NCBI RefSeq assembly: GCF_001921215.1
Contig: NZ_MSIF01000001.1
Span: 992,001 to 1,056,000, forward strand
Length of the DNA: 64,000 nucleotides
Source of the DNA: Actinophytocola xinjiangensis
Lineage (GTDB): Bacteria; Actinomycetota; Actinomycetes; Mycobacteriales; Pseudonocardiaceae
Direction of reading: 5' to 3'
The position numbers and the translations under genes were made by a program. Positions within the stretch are counted from its first letter, which is position 1. Every line of letters starts with the position of its first letter. Shown piece after piece: positions 44,932 through 64,000 of this stretch. The notes below the pieces were generated by a model that made no database searches, had not been told where the DNA came from, and saw nothing but the letters and a program-made list of their open reading frames with translations.

Positions 44932-45867
44932 TCAGGCGAAGTAGTGCCCCTCCTTGAGGTCGGTGATCAGGCCGGGACCGGTCGGCTGCCAGCCGAGCAG
45001 GTCGCGCGTGATCCGGGCGGAGGCGGGACCGTCGACGCCCCAGAAGCCGCCGAGCCAGCCGACGTACCCGCCGATCTGCTCGGGGCCGACGGAGACGGCG
45101 GGGACGGCGAGTTGCGCGGCGAGGATCTCGGCGACCTCGCGGATCGGCACGCCTTCGTCGCCGACGGCGTGCAGGACCGACCCGGCGGGCGCTGATTCGA
45201 GCGCGAGGCGGAACAGCCGGGCGGCGTCGTCGCGGTGGACCGTGGGCCAGCGGTTGGTGCCGTCGCCGACGTAGGCGGCGGCGCCTTTCTCGCGTGCGAA
45301 GCCGATCGCTGTGGCGATGAGCCCGTTGTCGCCGTTGCCGTGTGTGGCCGGTGGGAGCCGGACGACCGACGAGCGCACCCCGTGGTCGGCGAGGGCGAGC
45401 GTGTGGTGGGCGTTGGCGATCCGCCCGCCGCCGCCCTCGATCGGGCCGGTGCCGTCCCCTGCTGTCGTGGCCAGTCCGTCGCGTTCGGTGGCCACGACTC
45501 CCGGTGCGAGCCCGAGCACGCCGAGGATGCCGGAGGCGACGACCAGCGGCTTGCCGGTGCCTGCCAGTGCCTCGCCGAAGGTCTCGATCGCCGCACGGTC
45601 GGCGTCGGTGGCGCCCGCGTAGTCACCCGCGAAGGCGACGTCGTGTTTGAACGCGAGGTGGATGACACCGTCGGCCGTGGTGACGGCGTCGCGCAGGGTG
45701 TCGAGGTCGTCGAGCGACCCTGGGCGGACCTCGGCTCCCGCCGCCCGCAGCGCGCCCGAGGCGGCGGCCGAGCGGGCGAGGCCGGTGACGGTGTGGCCCG
45801 CGGCGATGAGGTCGGGGACGAGCCCACGGCCGACCCAGCCCGACGCACCGGTGACGAAGACATGCAT
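44932..45867 (-). CDS. Atypical short-chain dehydrogenase/reductase (NAD(P)-dependent)
   Basis: 311 residues, Rossmann fold with VTGASGWVGRGLVPDL (GxxGxxG). The usual YxxxK pair is replaced by the NAHHTLALADHG segment, as in atypical extended SDRs related to the SDR_a4 group. Further markers are SVVRLPPATHGNGDNGLI and TNRWPTVHRDDAARLFRLALE. It is divergent from a TetR regulator 77 bp away with a matching operator, so it is likely the regulated target. Substrate unknown. Confidence 0.88.
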   Translation of the reverse strand: MHVFVTGASGWVGRGLVPDLIAAGHTVTGLARSAAASGALRAAGAEVRPGSLDDLDTLRDAVTTADGVIHLAFKHDVAFAGDYAGATDADRAAIETFGEALAGTGKPLVVASGILGVLGLAPGVVATERDGLATTAGDGTGPIEGGGGRIANAHHTLALADHGVRSSVVRLPPATHGNGDNGLIATAIGFAREKGAAAYVGDGTNRWPTVHRDDAARLFRLALESAPAGSVLHAVGDEGVPIREVAEILAAQLAVPAVSVGPEQIGGYVGWLGGFWGVDGPASARITRDLLGWQPTGPGLITDLKEGHYFA

Positions 45868-45879
45868 GAAGACCTCCAG

Positions 45880-45901
45880 GACTGCTATTCTTTATACAGT
45901 C
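45880..45901. promoter_or_regulatory. Candidate TetR operator
   Basis: GACTG (45880-45884) and CAGTC (45897-45901) are the ends of a 22-bp near-palindrome with the AT-rich centre CTATTCTTTATA, in the 77-bp gap between the SDR and TetR genes. Symmetry and size fit a TetR dimer site. Confidence 0.55.
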
Positions 45902-45944
45902 GTACCAGAAATTGTGGGGCGCGACAAACACCCTGGAGGAAGCG

Positions 45945-46514
45945 ATGGCGGGACGGCCGGTAGACCACCAGCGGCGGGCCGAGTTGCTCGAGGCGGTGGT
46001 CGACTACGCGGTCGAGCACGGGTTCTCCGAGCTGACGTGGCGGCCCGTCGCGGCTGCCGTCGGCGTGTCGACCAACACGCTGGTGCACCACTTCGGCACC
46101 AAGGAGCAGATGTTCGAGGCCATCCTCGACCGGTTGCGGGAACGCCTCGTCGTGTCCACCGACGACCTGCTCGGCGAGCGACCCGACCTGGTCACGGTGG
46201 CGCGCGTGGTCTGGGAGCGAACGTCGGATCCTCAACGGGGGGCGGAGTTCCGGCTGTTCTTCGCGGTCTACGGACGCGCTCTCCAGGCGCCGCGACAGTT
46301 CGCGGGGTTCCTGGAGCGGGTCGTGTCCGACTGGATGAGCTCCCTGCGCGACGTACAGGTCCCGGGCACCGACGCGGAAACGGCGACCCGCAGGGCCACA
46401 CTGGTGATCGCGACCATCCGCGGACTGCTCCTCGACCTGCTCGCCACCGGTGACCGCGACCGCGTCCACGACGCGGCCGAGTCGCTCTTCGCCGCGCTGG
46501 AACACCAGCTGTGA
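45945..46514 (+). CDS. TetR-family transcriptional regulator
   Basis: 189 residues: N-terminal TetR helix-turn-helix (LLEAVVDYAVEHGFSELTWRPVAAAVGVSTNTLVHHFGTKEQMFEAIL) and a helical ligand-binding C-terminal domain. ATG 45945 is preceded by GGAGGAAG. Divergent from the SDR gene and most likely its repressor. The ligand is unknown. Confidence 0.92.
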   Translation: MAGRPVDHQRRAELLEAVVDYAVEHGFSELTWRPVAAAVGVSTNTLVHHFGTKEQMFEAILDRLRERLVVSTDDLLGERPDLVTVARVVWERTSDPQRGAEFRLFFAVYGRALQAPRQFAGFLERVVSDWMSSLRDVQVPGTDAETATRRATLVIATIRGLLLDLLATGDRDRVHDAAESLFAALEHQL

Positions 46515-46642
46515 CGGCCGGGACTTCCTGCGTACCCAACCGCACCGGTCGTTCCGCAGGACTCGGTGCGTGGGGGTCCGCGAACGATCGAATCCCGCCG
46601 CGCCATCGGAGAACGGAACGCCGATGGCGCGGCGGAGGCCCG

Positions 46643-47914
46643 TCAGGGGCTCGTGGTGGTGCAGGTCGTACCGTTGAGGGCGAAGGACGCGGGTGTGCCG
46701 GTGTTGCCGGTGTGGGTGGCCTGGAAGCCGATCGTGATCGACGCGTTCGGAGCGATCGCGGCGTTGTGGCTGACGTTGCGTGCCGTCACCTGCCCCGACG
46801 TCGGGGTGTAGGTGGCGTTCCACCCGGACGCGATGGTTTGACCGTTGGGCAGGGTGAACACCAGGGACCACTGGTTGATCGGGTCGGTGCCGGTGTTGGT
46901 GAGGGTGATGTTCTCGGTGAGTCCGGTGTTCCACGCGTTGACCGTGGCGGTGACATCGCACTCGCCCGGTTCGGGTGTCGGGCCCGAGTTGTCCAGGGCG
47001 AAGAACGCGATGGCCGATGCCGCCATGCCACCCGAGGGCAGGCTGTGTCCCGCGCCCTGGATGCTGTACGCCTCCACCTGGACGGTGCCGGACGTGTCGG
47101 CGTAACGACGGCGGTTCCAGTTCTGCTGCGGGGTGTCGGTGAACGTCGGTGTCTGGCTCAGCCCGAACACGTCGGTCCACTGCTCGATCTCCTCCTGAAG
47201 CAGGGAGTACGGTACGAGCGTGTCGGCGGTGCCGTGCCACAGCTGGATCCGCGGGCGGTGGCCGGTGTAGCCGGGGAAGGCCTGCCGGACCGCGTCCCCC
47301 CACTCCGACGGTGTCCGGTTCATGCTTCCGCCCGTGCACCTGCTGGCGCCCGGTGGGTAGTCCGCCGCGTTGGCGAAGCAGTTGAACGGCACGCCCATGA
47401 AGGCCGCGCCTGCGGTGAACACGTCGGGGTACAGGGCGAGCATGTGGTTGGTCATCATGCCCCCGGAGGACGACCCGGTGGCGAACACCCGGTTCGGGTC
47501 CCCGCCGTAGCGCTGCTCGACGTAGCTGACCATGGAGACGATCGACACCGGGTCGCTGCCGCCACCGCGGCGTTTGGCCGCGTCCGACCAGGTGTCGAAA
47601 CAGTTCCCGAACCCGGCCTGCTGTTGGGCGCTCGGATAGATGACGACGAACCCGTGCCGGTCGGCGAGCGAGGCGAACTCACTGCCGGAGTAGAAACCAG
47701 GGCCCGAGCCGCCGCAGCCGTGCATGGCGACCACGATCGCGGGATTCGCGGGACGGGTGTCGGGCACGTAGACGTGCATGCGCATCCCGCCCGGGTTGTC
47801 GCCGAAGCCAGTCACCTCCACCAGGGTCGCCGCGGACGCCGCGGGCGGATGCACGACTGTGGCGATGGTGACCAGCAGGGTGCTGGCCATCGTCACGAGA
47901 GCGGTTCTGATCAT
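46643..47914 (-). CDS. Secreted CE1/PHB-depolymerase-family esterase with C-terminal CBM2
   Basis: 423 residues. Signal peptide (MIRTALVTMASTLLVTIATV, cleaved after SAA near residue 29). The LpqC/CE1-type alpha/beta-hydrolase has IVVAMHGCGGSGPGFY, the nucleophile in TGSSSGGMM and His in QGAGHSLPSG. A CBM2-like carbohydrate-binding domain follows (about 325-423): CDVTATVNAWNTGLTENITL, SGWNATYTPTSGQVT. The likely role is removal of acetyl or feruloyl groups from xylan or a related polysaccharide. ATG 47914 has GGAGG upstream. Two operators for sugar regulators lie upstream, consistent with induction by plant polysaccharides. Confidence 0.9.
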   Translation of the reverse strand: MIRTALVTMASTLLVTIATVVHPPAASAATLVEVTGFGDNPGGMRMHVYVPDTRPANPAIVVAMHGCGGSGPGFYSGSEFASLADRHGFVVIYPSAQQQAGFGNCFDTWSDAAKRRGGGSDPVSIVSMVSYVEQRYGGDPNRVFATGSSSGGMMTNHMLALYPDVFTAGAAFMGVPFNCFANAADYPPGASRCTGGSMNRTPSEWGDAVRQAFPGYTGHRPRIQLWHGTADTLVPYSLLQEEIEQWTDVFGLSQTPTFTDTPQQNWNRRRYADTSGTVQVEAYSIQGAGHSLPSGGMAASAIAFFALDNSGPTPEPGECDVTATVNAWNTGLTENITLTNTGTDPINQWSLVFTLPNGQTIASGWNATYTPTSGQVTARNVSHNAAIAPNASITIGFQATHTGNTGTPASFALNGTTCTTTSP

Positions 47915-47948
47915 CGTTGACCTCCGGTCGGCGATCCCGCCTTCCTCG

Positions 47949-47977
47949 ACGGTATGCATTCCGAGAACGGCCGTCAA
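47949..47977 (-). promoter_or_regulatory. Probable promoter of the CE1 esterase
   Basis: On the minus strand TTGACG (47977-47972) and TACCGT (47954-47949) are 17 bp apart, 35 bp before the start codon. It is a good sigma-70-type match for an actinomycete. The two operator-like palindromes lie about 30-60 bp upstream of the -35 box. Confidence 0.55.
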
Positions 47978-48005
47978 CAATGTGCCGACTATCTGGGCCA
48001 AGATT

Positions 48006-48019
48006 TGGGAGCGCTCCAG
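48006..48019. promoter_or_regulatory. CebR/CelR-type operator, imperfect
   Basis: TGGGAGCGCTCCAG matches 12 of 14 bases of TGGGAGCGCTCCCA, the operator bound by the LacI-type cellobiose repressors CebR (Streptomyces) and CelR (Thermobifida). It is upstream of the esterase promoter. Confidence 0.65.
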
Positions 48020-48023
48020 ATAT

Positions 48024-48036
48024 CCGAAAGTTTCGG
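48024..48036. promoter_or_regulatory. CGAAA-N-TTTCG palindrome (xylan-type operator)
   Basis: CCGAAAGTTTCGG is a perfect 13-bp palindrome. CGAA-N-TTCG repeats bind BxlR/XlnR-like repressors upstream of xylanolytic genes in Streptomyces and relatives. It is only 4 bp from the CelR-like box, so the esterase may be under double control. Confidence 0.6.
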
Positions 48037-48112
48037 ACCGATAGTGGGCGTTGAGAAATAAGGGCGCGTTGGTTGGGTGGTCGCGCCACGGTCGAATCCT
48101 TGCCGCGTACTT

Positions 48113-49312
48113 TCACAGACCGCCGGGATGGTCGGTGTGCCCGTCGATCACTGGATGCAGGGGAAGGGCCGGTGCGGCGAGCAGTCGTCGGCCGGCCGAG
48201 GACGGGCGTACGTTCGGGCCGTCGCCGTTCTGGTTCGGGGGTCGTTGGTGTGTCGTCCGGATGGTGTGTTCGTCGATGTGGATACCGATGCCTGGCGTGT
48301 CGCCGAGGACGAAGGCGCCGTCGTCGACGTGGTGGGCGAGGTGGACGCCGGCTGGTGGCACGAGGTCCTGCAGTTCGGCGGCGAGGTGGTTCGGTAGCGA
48401 GGCGGCGGCGTGGAGCAGTCCGGCCGGGGTGTTGCCGACGGGGCTGACCGGCAGGTCGTGGGCGTGGGCGAGGGTGGCGACCCGGAGGAAGTGGGTGATT
48501 CCCCAGACCGCGCTGGTCTGGACGACGTCGACCGCGCCCGTGGTGAGCAGTGGACGGAACTGTTCGAGGCCGGTGAGGTTCTCCCCGGTCGCGACCGACG
48601 CCCGGATTCCTCTCCCCACCGCGGCCATCCCCTCGGCGTCCCACCGCCGCACGGGCTCCTCGACCCAGGTGAGGTCGATCGTCCGTTCCAGTTCGCACAC
48701 GTGGCGGACGGCTTGCTTGCGCGTCCAGGACTCGTTCGCGTCGAGCATCATGGCCGGCCGCGACGCGGGTCCGGAGTCGGCCAGGACATCCCGTACCAGT
48801 GCGAGTCGGTGCCGGTCCCGATCGACGTCGAGGCCGCCCTTGAGCTTCGCCGCGCGCAGGCCGTGTTCGGCGTAGGTCCGGTACACGGCGACCAGTTCGT
48901 CGTCGGTCAGTGCGATGTCCAGCCCGGAGGCGTAGGCGGGTACCCGCCGGTCGCGGGCGCCGAGCAGTCGCCAGAGCGGTTCGCCGGCGGCCTTGGCCTT
49001 GATGTCCCACAGTGCCGTGTCGAACGTGCCGATCGTGCCGAACACCGCCCCGGCGTGCCCTGCCTTGAACGTGCGCCGCAGCATCCGGTCGTAGAGGGCC
49101 GTGACGCCGCGTGGGTCCTCGCCCTCGATGGCCGCGAAGACGGTCTCGGCGTCGAGGTGCGGGCCGAGGCCGACGCCCGTGATCCCCTCGTCGGTGTCCA
49201 CCAGGACGATCGGCACCGGGGTGTGCCCGTCGGCGAGCACGCCGTTGGCGTCGCCGACCGGGCGTCCCCAGGTCAGGACGGTGGTCAGGGTGCGGAACCC
49301 GGTGATTTCCAT
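48113..49312 (-). CDS. Enolase-superfamily enzyme (mandelate racemase/sugar acid dehydratase type)
   Basis: 399 residues. The barrel shows the KxK motif (AAKLKGG), metal ligands Asp in MLDANESW, Glu in WVEEPV and Glu in ATGENL, and the family's terminal LHAAASLPN. At the seventh-strand position, where mandelate racemase-type enzymes have a catalytic His, the sequence is SPVGN. The enzyme may therefore rely on the Lys base only, or be inactive. The C-terminal 45 residues are Pro/Arg-rich and beyond the usual end. It follows the ABC permease by 2 bp as the last gene of the operon. It may dehydrate or isomerise an imported sugar acid. Confidence 0.85.
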   Translation of the reverse strand: MEITGFRTLTTVLTWGRPVGDANGVLADGHTPVPIVLVDTDEGITGVGLGPHLDAETVFAAIEGEDPRGVTALYDRMLRRTFKAGHAGAVFGTIGTFDTALWDIKAKAAGEPLWRLLGARDRRVPAYASGLDIALTDDELVAVYRTYAEHGLRAAKLKGGLDVDRDRHRLALVRDVLADSGPASRPAMMLDANESWTRKQAVRHVCELERTIDLTWVEEPVRRWDAEGMAAVGRGIRASVATGENLTGLEQFRPLLTTGAVDVVQTSAVWGITHFLRVATLAHAHDLPVSPVGNTPAGLLHAAASLPNHLAAELQDLVPPAGVHLAHHVDDGAFVLGDTPGIGIHIDEHTIRTTHQRPPNQNGDGPNVRPSSAGRRLLAAPALPLHPVIDGHTDHPGGL

Positions 49313-49314
49313 GT

Positions 49315-50136
49315 TCAGCCCTTCGTGGCGCCGGCCGTGACGCCCTGTGCGATCTGGCGCTGGAAGAACAGGTAGATCACCAGCATGGGCACGGCCGCGA
49401 TCAGGACGCCCGCGGCGAAGGTCGGGATGTCGTCGGAGTACTGACCGCGCAGCGAGGTGACGCCGACCATGAGGGTGCGGTGCTCGGCCGACGGCATCAC
49501 CAGCAGCGCGATGAGCACGTCGTTCCAGCAGAACAACGTGTTCAGGATGCCGACCGAGATCAGCGCCGGGGTGCCCAGTGGCAGCATGACCCTGCGGTAC
49601 ACGCCGAAGAGCGTGTTGCCGTCGATCCTGGCCGCGTCGACGACCTCGGTGGGCACGTGTGCGTAGTAACTGGCCATCAGGAAGATCGTGAACGGCAGGA
49701 ACTGCGCGACGTACGCGAGGATCAGCCCGGGGTAGGTGTCGATCAGGCCGAACGTGGTGAGCGTCCGGGAGAGCGGGACCATGATGACCTGGAACGGGAC
49801 GAACAACGCGGCGAGGCAGCCGAGGAACAGGGCCCGCGAGCCGCGGAACCGCAGCCGTCCCAGTGCGAAGCCGGCCATCGATCCGATCAGGAGCAGCAGC
49901 GCGACCGCGCACAGCACGACGATGAGCGAGTTGGCGAAGTAGCGCGCCAGCCCGACGCTGTTCCAGGCGGTCGAGAGGTTGTCGGCGCGCGGGGAGTCCG
50001 CGGGGGAGAAGCGGTCGAGGACGTACTCGCGTCGTGTCTTCAACGCCACGTTGGTGGTGAACACCAGCGGGTAGACGGTGGCCAGTGCGAGCGCGGCCAT
50101 CGGGACGGCGACCAGCCACCTGCTCACCCGCGCCAT
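49315..50136 (-). CDS. Sugar ABC transporter permease (MalG type)
   Basis: 273 residues, six helices. The cytoplasmic EAA loop is EVVDAARIDGNTLFGVYRRVMLPLGTPAL, the contact site for the ATPase. Start ATG 50136 shares one base with the stop of the other permease (TGATG). It forms the channel of a CUT1-type carbohydrate importer with the neighbouring permease and lipoprotein. No ATPase gene is in the operon. In actinomycetes the shared MsiK ATPase, encoded elsewhere, usually powers such importers. Confidence 0.92.
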   Translation of the reverse strand: MARVSRWLVAVPMAALALATVYPLVFTTNVALKTRREYVLDRFSPADSPRADNLSTAWNSVGLARYFANSLIVVLCAVALLLLIGSMAGFALGRLRFRGSRALFLGCLAALFVPFQVIMVPLSRTLTTFGLIDTYPGLILAYVAQFLPFTIFLMASYYAHVPTEVVDAARIDGNTLFGVYRRVMLPLGTPALISVGILNTLFCWNDVLIALLVMPSAEHRTLMVGVTSLRGQYSDDIPTFAAGVLIAAVPMLVIYLFFQRQIAQGVTAGATKG

Positions 50137-51053
50137 CAGTCCTCCCTGCCGGAGCGACGGAGCACGCTGACCTGCAGCAGTCCCACCACGACCATCACGA
50201 GGAACAGGACGGTGGCCGCGGCCGAGGCCAGCGCGGGCCGGTTCAGCTGGCCCTGCTGGATCCAGATGTAGTACTCCGGCAGGTAGGTGGCGCCGCCCGG
50301 ACCGCCGCTGGTCATCACGTACAGCAGGCCGAACATCGAGGTCAGCATCCCGATCATCGTGGTCACGAACACGAACTGGATGGTGCGGGACAGGCCGGGA
50401 ACGATGACGTGCCAGATGATCCGGGGAAGCGCGGCGCCGTCGATCCGCGCGGCGTCGAGCAGGCTGGTGTCGAGGGTGGCGAACCCGGCGAGGAACACCA
50501 CCAGCGCCATCCCGAACGTCGCCCAGACATGGACGCCGACGACCATGAAGATCGCGACGTCCGGGTCACCGAGCCAGTCGACCGGACCGAGACCGACGCT
50601 GCCGAGCAGGGCGTTGAGCGGACCGTCGAAGGCCAGCAGCAGGGTGAAGATCGCACCGACGATCACCGGTGACAGCACGGCCGGGAAGAAGTACACACTC
50701 CGGAAGATCCGGTGGCCGGGCACGCGCAGGTAGATGAACGTCGCGAGCAGCCCGGGAATGGCGACCGCGACCGGCAGCAGCGCCACCAGCAGCCCGACGT
50801 TGCGCAGCGCGCCGACGAAGAGCGGATCGCCCATCAGCGTCACGTAGTTGTCCAGCCCCACGGCCGTCCCGTCGCTGTCGCCGTCCCCGGTGAACGAGAA
50901 GTTGACGCCGAGGACCAGCGGGTACAGCCGCAGCACCACGACAACCAGCACGGCCGGAGCCACCAGTACGTAGGGCGCGAGGCGTTCCGCGTTCCGGCGG
51001 CGAGTCGCCCTGCGCGGCACGGGGTCAATCGCCGGTGTGCTCCCGGTCGGCAC
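50136..51053 (-). CDS. Sugar ABC transporter permease (MalF type)
   Basis: 305 residues with six helices and an N-terminal basic tail (RRATRRRNAERLAPYV). EAA loop: TSLLDAARIDGAALPRIIWHVIVPGLSRT. GTG 51053 begins 3 bp after the stop of the solute-binding lipoprotein. It pairs with the MalG-type permease. CUT1 importers take up oligosaccharides, so the operon's product is more likely an oligosaccharide or oxidised oligosaccharide than a monosaccharide. Confidence 0.92.
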   Translation of the reverse strand: MPTGSTPAIDPVPRRATRRRNAERLAPYVLVAPAVLVVVVLRLYPLVLGVNFSFTGDGDSDGTAVGLDNYVTLMGDPLFVGALRNVGLLVALLPVAVAIPGLLATFIYLRVPGHRIFRSVYFFPAVLSPVIVGAIFTLLLAFDGPLNALLGSVGLGPVDWLGDPDVAIFMVVGVHVWATFGMALVVFLAGFATLDTSLLDAARIDGAALPRIIWHVIVPGLSRTIQFVFVTTMIGMLTSMFGLLYVMTSGGPGGATYLPEYYIWIQQGQLNRPALASAAATVLFLVMVVVGLLQVSVLRRSGRED

Positions 51054-51056
51054 CGA

Positions 51057-52321
51057 TCAGCTTCCCTGGTCCGCGGTGGCCAGTTGGGACAGTGCGTCGT
51101 CGACGGTGACCGAACCGCTCAGCAGTTGCTGGGACAGCCGCCGCATCAGGTCGAGGGTCTCCACCGACAGCGCCACGTGCAGGGCGGGTTCGCCGGTCTC
51201 GAGCCCGGAGACGATGTCGGCGACGGCCGGGCCAGCGTCCGACACGTCGATGGCGGTGTCGGCGGCGATCGCACCCGCGTCGGCGTAGAACGCCTCCAGC
51301 GCGTCCTTCGAGGTCAACGAGCGGACCAGGTCGGCGGCGACCTCCGGGTCAGCGGTCCACCTGGCGACCGCGTAGCCGATTCCACCGTCGTAGGGCAGGC
51401 TCGGCGTCGCCCCGGTGGTGCTGACCGGCGCCCGCATGACGCCGATGTCAGCGGGGGCGAGGAACTCACCGAAGTCCTGCCAGTGCCCGACGTCCGACAT
51501 CAGCCCGATGACGTGGGCGGCCTCGCCGGAGGAGAAGATCGCGAAGGCGTCGTTGAACATGGCCGTCGAGTTCGCCCCCTCGTTGTTGAGGCCAGCGCGC
51601 TCGGTCTCCGTCCACATCTCGAAGATCCGCTTCACGTTCGGTGAGGTCCAGTTCCGCTTTCCGACGATCCAGTCGTCGTACTCCTGGTCGGTGAGCACGC
51701 CGGAACCCAGGCCGGAGAGGAAGAACTCGATGCCGATGCCTTCCTTGTTGCCGAGCGCGATACACGTGGCGTCGGTCCTGTCCATGATCGTGGCGCAGCC
51801 GTCGACGAACTCGGTCCAGGTGGTGGGTGGGCTGTCCGGGTCGAGGCCAGCTTGTTCGTAGAGATTCCTGTTGTAGTAGATCGGGTGACCCTGCAACGTG
51901 ACCGGTGCGGCGTAGGTCCTGCCGCCCTCGGTGAACGCGTTCCAGCCCACCAGGCGCTCCCGGTCCTCGGCGACGTAGGAGTCCAGCGGCACGAGCGAGT
52001 CCACCCGGTCGCGGAGCTGGCCGCCACCGTTGAAGAGCATGACGTCCGGCCCCTTGCCGGACTGGATGGCCGCGCCGAGCAAGGTGTAGTACTGGTCGAA
52101 CGGTTGGGCCACGAACTCGACCTCGACCTCGGGGTGCTTGTCCGCGAAGTCGGCCTTCGCCGCCTCGATGTAGGCGGCCGCGTCGTCGTCGCCCGACTTC
52201 CAGTCCCACACCACCAGTGTGTTCCCGTCGCCGCCGGACGACGGGGCAGGCCCGGCGGCGCTCCCGCAGCCTGCCACCGTCAGCCCGGCGGCCAGGACGA
52301 CAGTCCACAGTGCTCGGTTCT

Positions 52322-52325
<4 letters not shown>
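51057..52325 (-). CDS. Extracellular sugar-binding lipoprotein (ABC importer)
   Basis: 422 residues. Lipoprotein signal with the lipobox LTVAGC, then the MalE/UgpB-type solute-binding fold: NTLVVWDWKSGDDDAAAYIEAAK, GKGPDVMLFNGGGQL, GIGYAVARWTADPEVAADLV. GTG 52325 overlaps the stop of the beta-helix protein (GTGA), tying the importer to the secreted enzymes. The ligand is presumably the product they release. Its identity (cello-oligosaccharide, 3-keto or aldonic sugar) cannot be read from the sequence. Confidence 0.92.
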
Positions 52326-59174
<6,849 letters not shown>

Positions 59175-59200
59175 GCCCAGTCCTCTCACGCCTTCTCCAG

Positions 59201-62716
<3,516 letters not shown>

Positions 62717-62726
62717 TCACCTCCGT

Positions 62727-62740
62727 TGGGAGCGCTCCCA
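62727..62740. promoter_or_regulatory. CebR/CelR-type operator upstream of the lectin-enzyme operon, perfect
   Basis: TGGGAGCGCTCCCA, the exact consensus of the cellobiose-responsive LacI repressors CebR and CelR. It lies 71 bp before the operon's first ATG (62656) and between it and the candidate promoter. Confidence 0.85.
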
Positions 62741-62846
62741 GCCCGCTGCGCGATTGCCGCCTGCCGATACTCGGGAGGAGGGCCGCGGCAGTCCGAGGGA
62801 CCATGTTCGGACTCGATGGTGATACCAGGTGTGTTGCCCGGATCAC

Positions 62847-64000
<1,154 letters not shown>

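Noticed and set aside
46515-46642. Terminator between the TetR and esterase genes
   Set aside because: Only short GC matches are seen; no stable stem stands out.

Overview
The window is one contig piece from a very GC-rich, gene-dense actinomycete. The genes use GTG, TTG and ATG starts. Stop and start codons repeatedly overlap (ATGA, GTGA, TTGA). The mix of NRPS genes, ESX-type small proteins, a LAL regulator, secreted subtilisins and lectin-tagged sugar enzymes suggests a filamentous soil actinomycete, perhaps of the Pseudonocardiales. That placement is inference, because no rRNA or housekeeping marker is present.

Layout. 1-11849 (+) is a non-ribosomal peptide operon cut by the left edge: a thioesterase-A-PCP fusion, a P450, an A-PCP-C-A-PCP-C synthetase, an MFS exporter and a type II thioesterase. 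12121-14732 (+) is a small island of YbaB-like and ESX/WXG100-like genes with no secretion motor nearby. 14756-17844 holds an OmpR-type two-component pair divergent from a Tat-exported serine beta-lactamase-fold hydrolase. 17831-20039 is a LysR regulator divergent from a DHFR-like reductase and a 3-His thiol dioxygenase, followed by a decayed VKOR relic. 20261-21934 is a probable sulfur-binding-domain/HNH nuclease. 22091-25066 is a large LuxR-family (LAL) regulator. 25295-33085 carries two large secreted subtilases ending at a perfect 40-bp palindrome.

33152-36853 is an ABC exporter divergent from a NarL-type two-component system. 36906-39649 holds a DinB-like protein, a lipoprotein and a second DHFR-like reductase. 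39684-44729 is a divergent region: two tiny ORFs plus an FAD/NAD(P) enzyme on one side, and a stub of an FMN reductase plus two LLM flavin monooxygenases on the other. It looks like organosulfur or xenobiotic oxidation. 44932-46514 is an atypical SDR with a divergent TetR. 46643-47914 is a secreted CE1-like esterase with a CBM2.

The right quarter (62656 to 48113, minus strand) is the most striking part. It is an eight-gene, translationally coupled operon. Four secreted proteins each end in a ricin-type lectin: ThuA-GSDH-PKD, GSDH-PKD, ThuA with a 3-keto-disaccharide-hydrolase domain, and a beta-helix protein. They are followed by a sugar-binding lipoprotein, two sugar ABC permeases and an enolase-superfamily enzyme. 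A perfect TGGGAGCGCTCCCA (CebR/CelR-type) box lies upstream of the operon, and a second perfect copy lies before the divergent GH6 cellulase at the right edge. An imperfect copy precedes the CE1 esterase. I read this as a cello-oligosaccharide-controlled, secreted oxidative or 3-keto-glycan degradation and uptake system. That assignment is inference.
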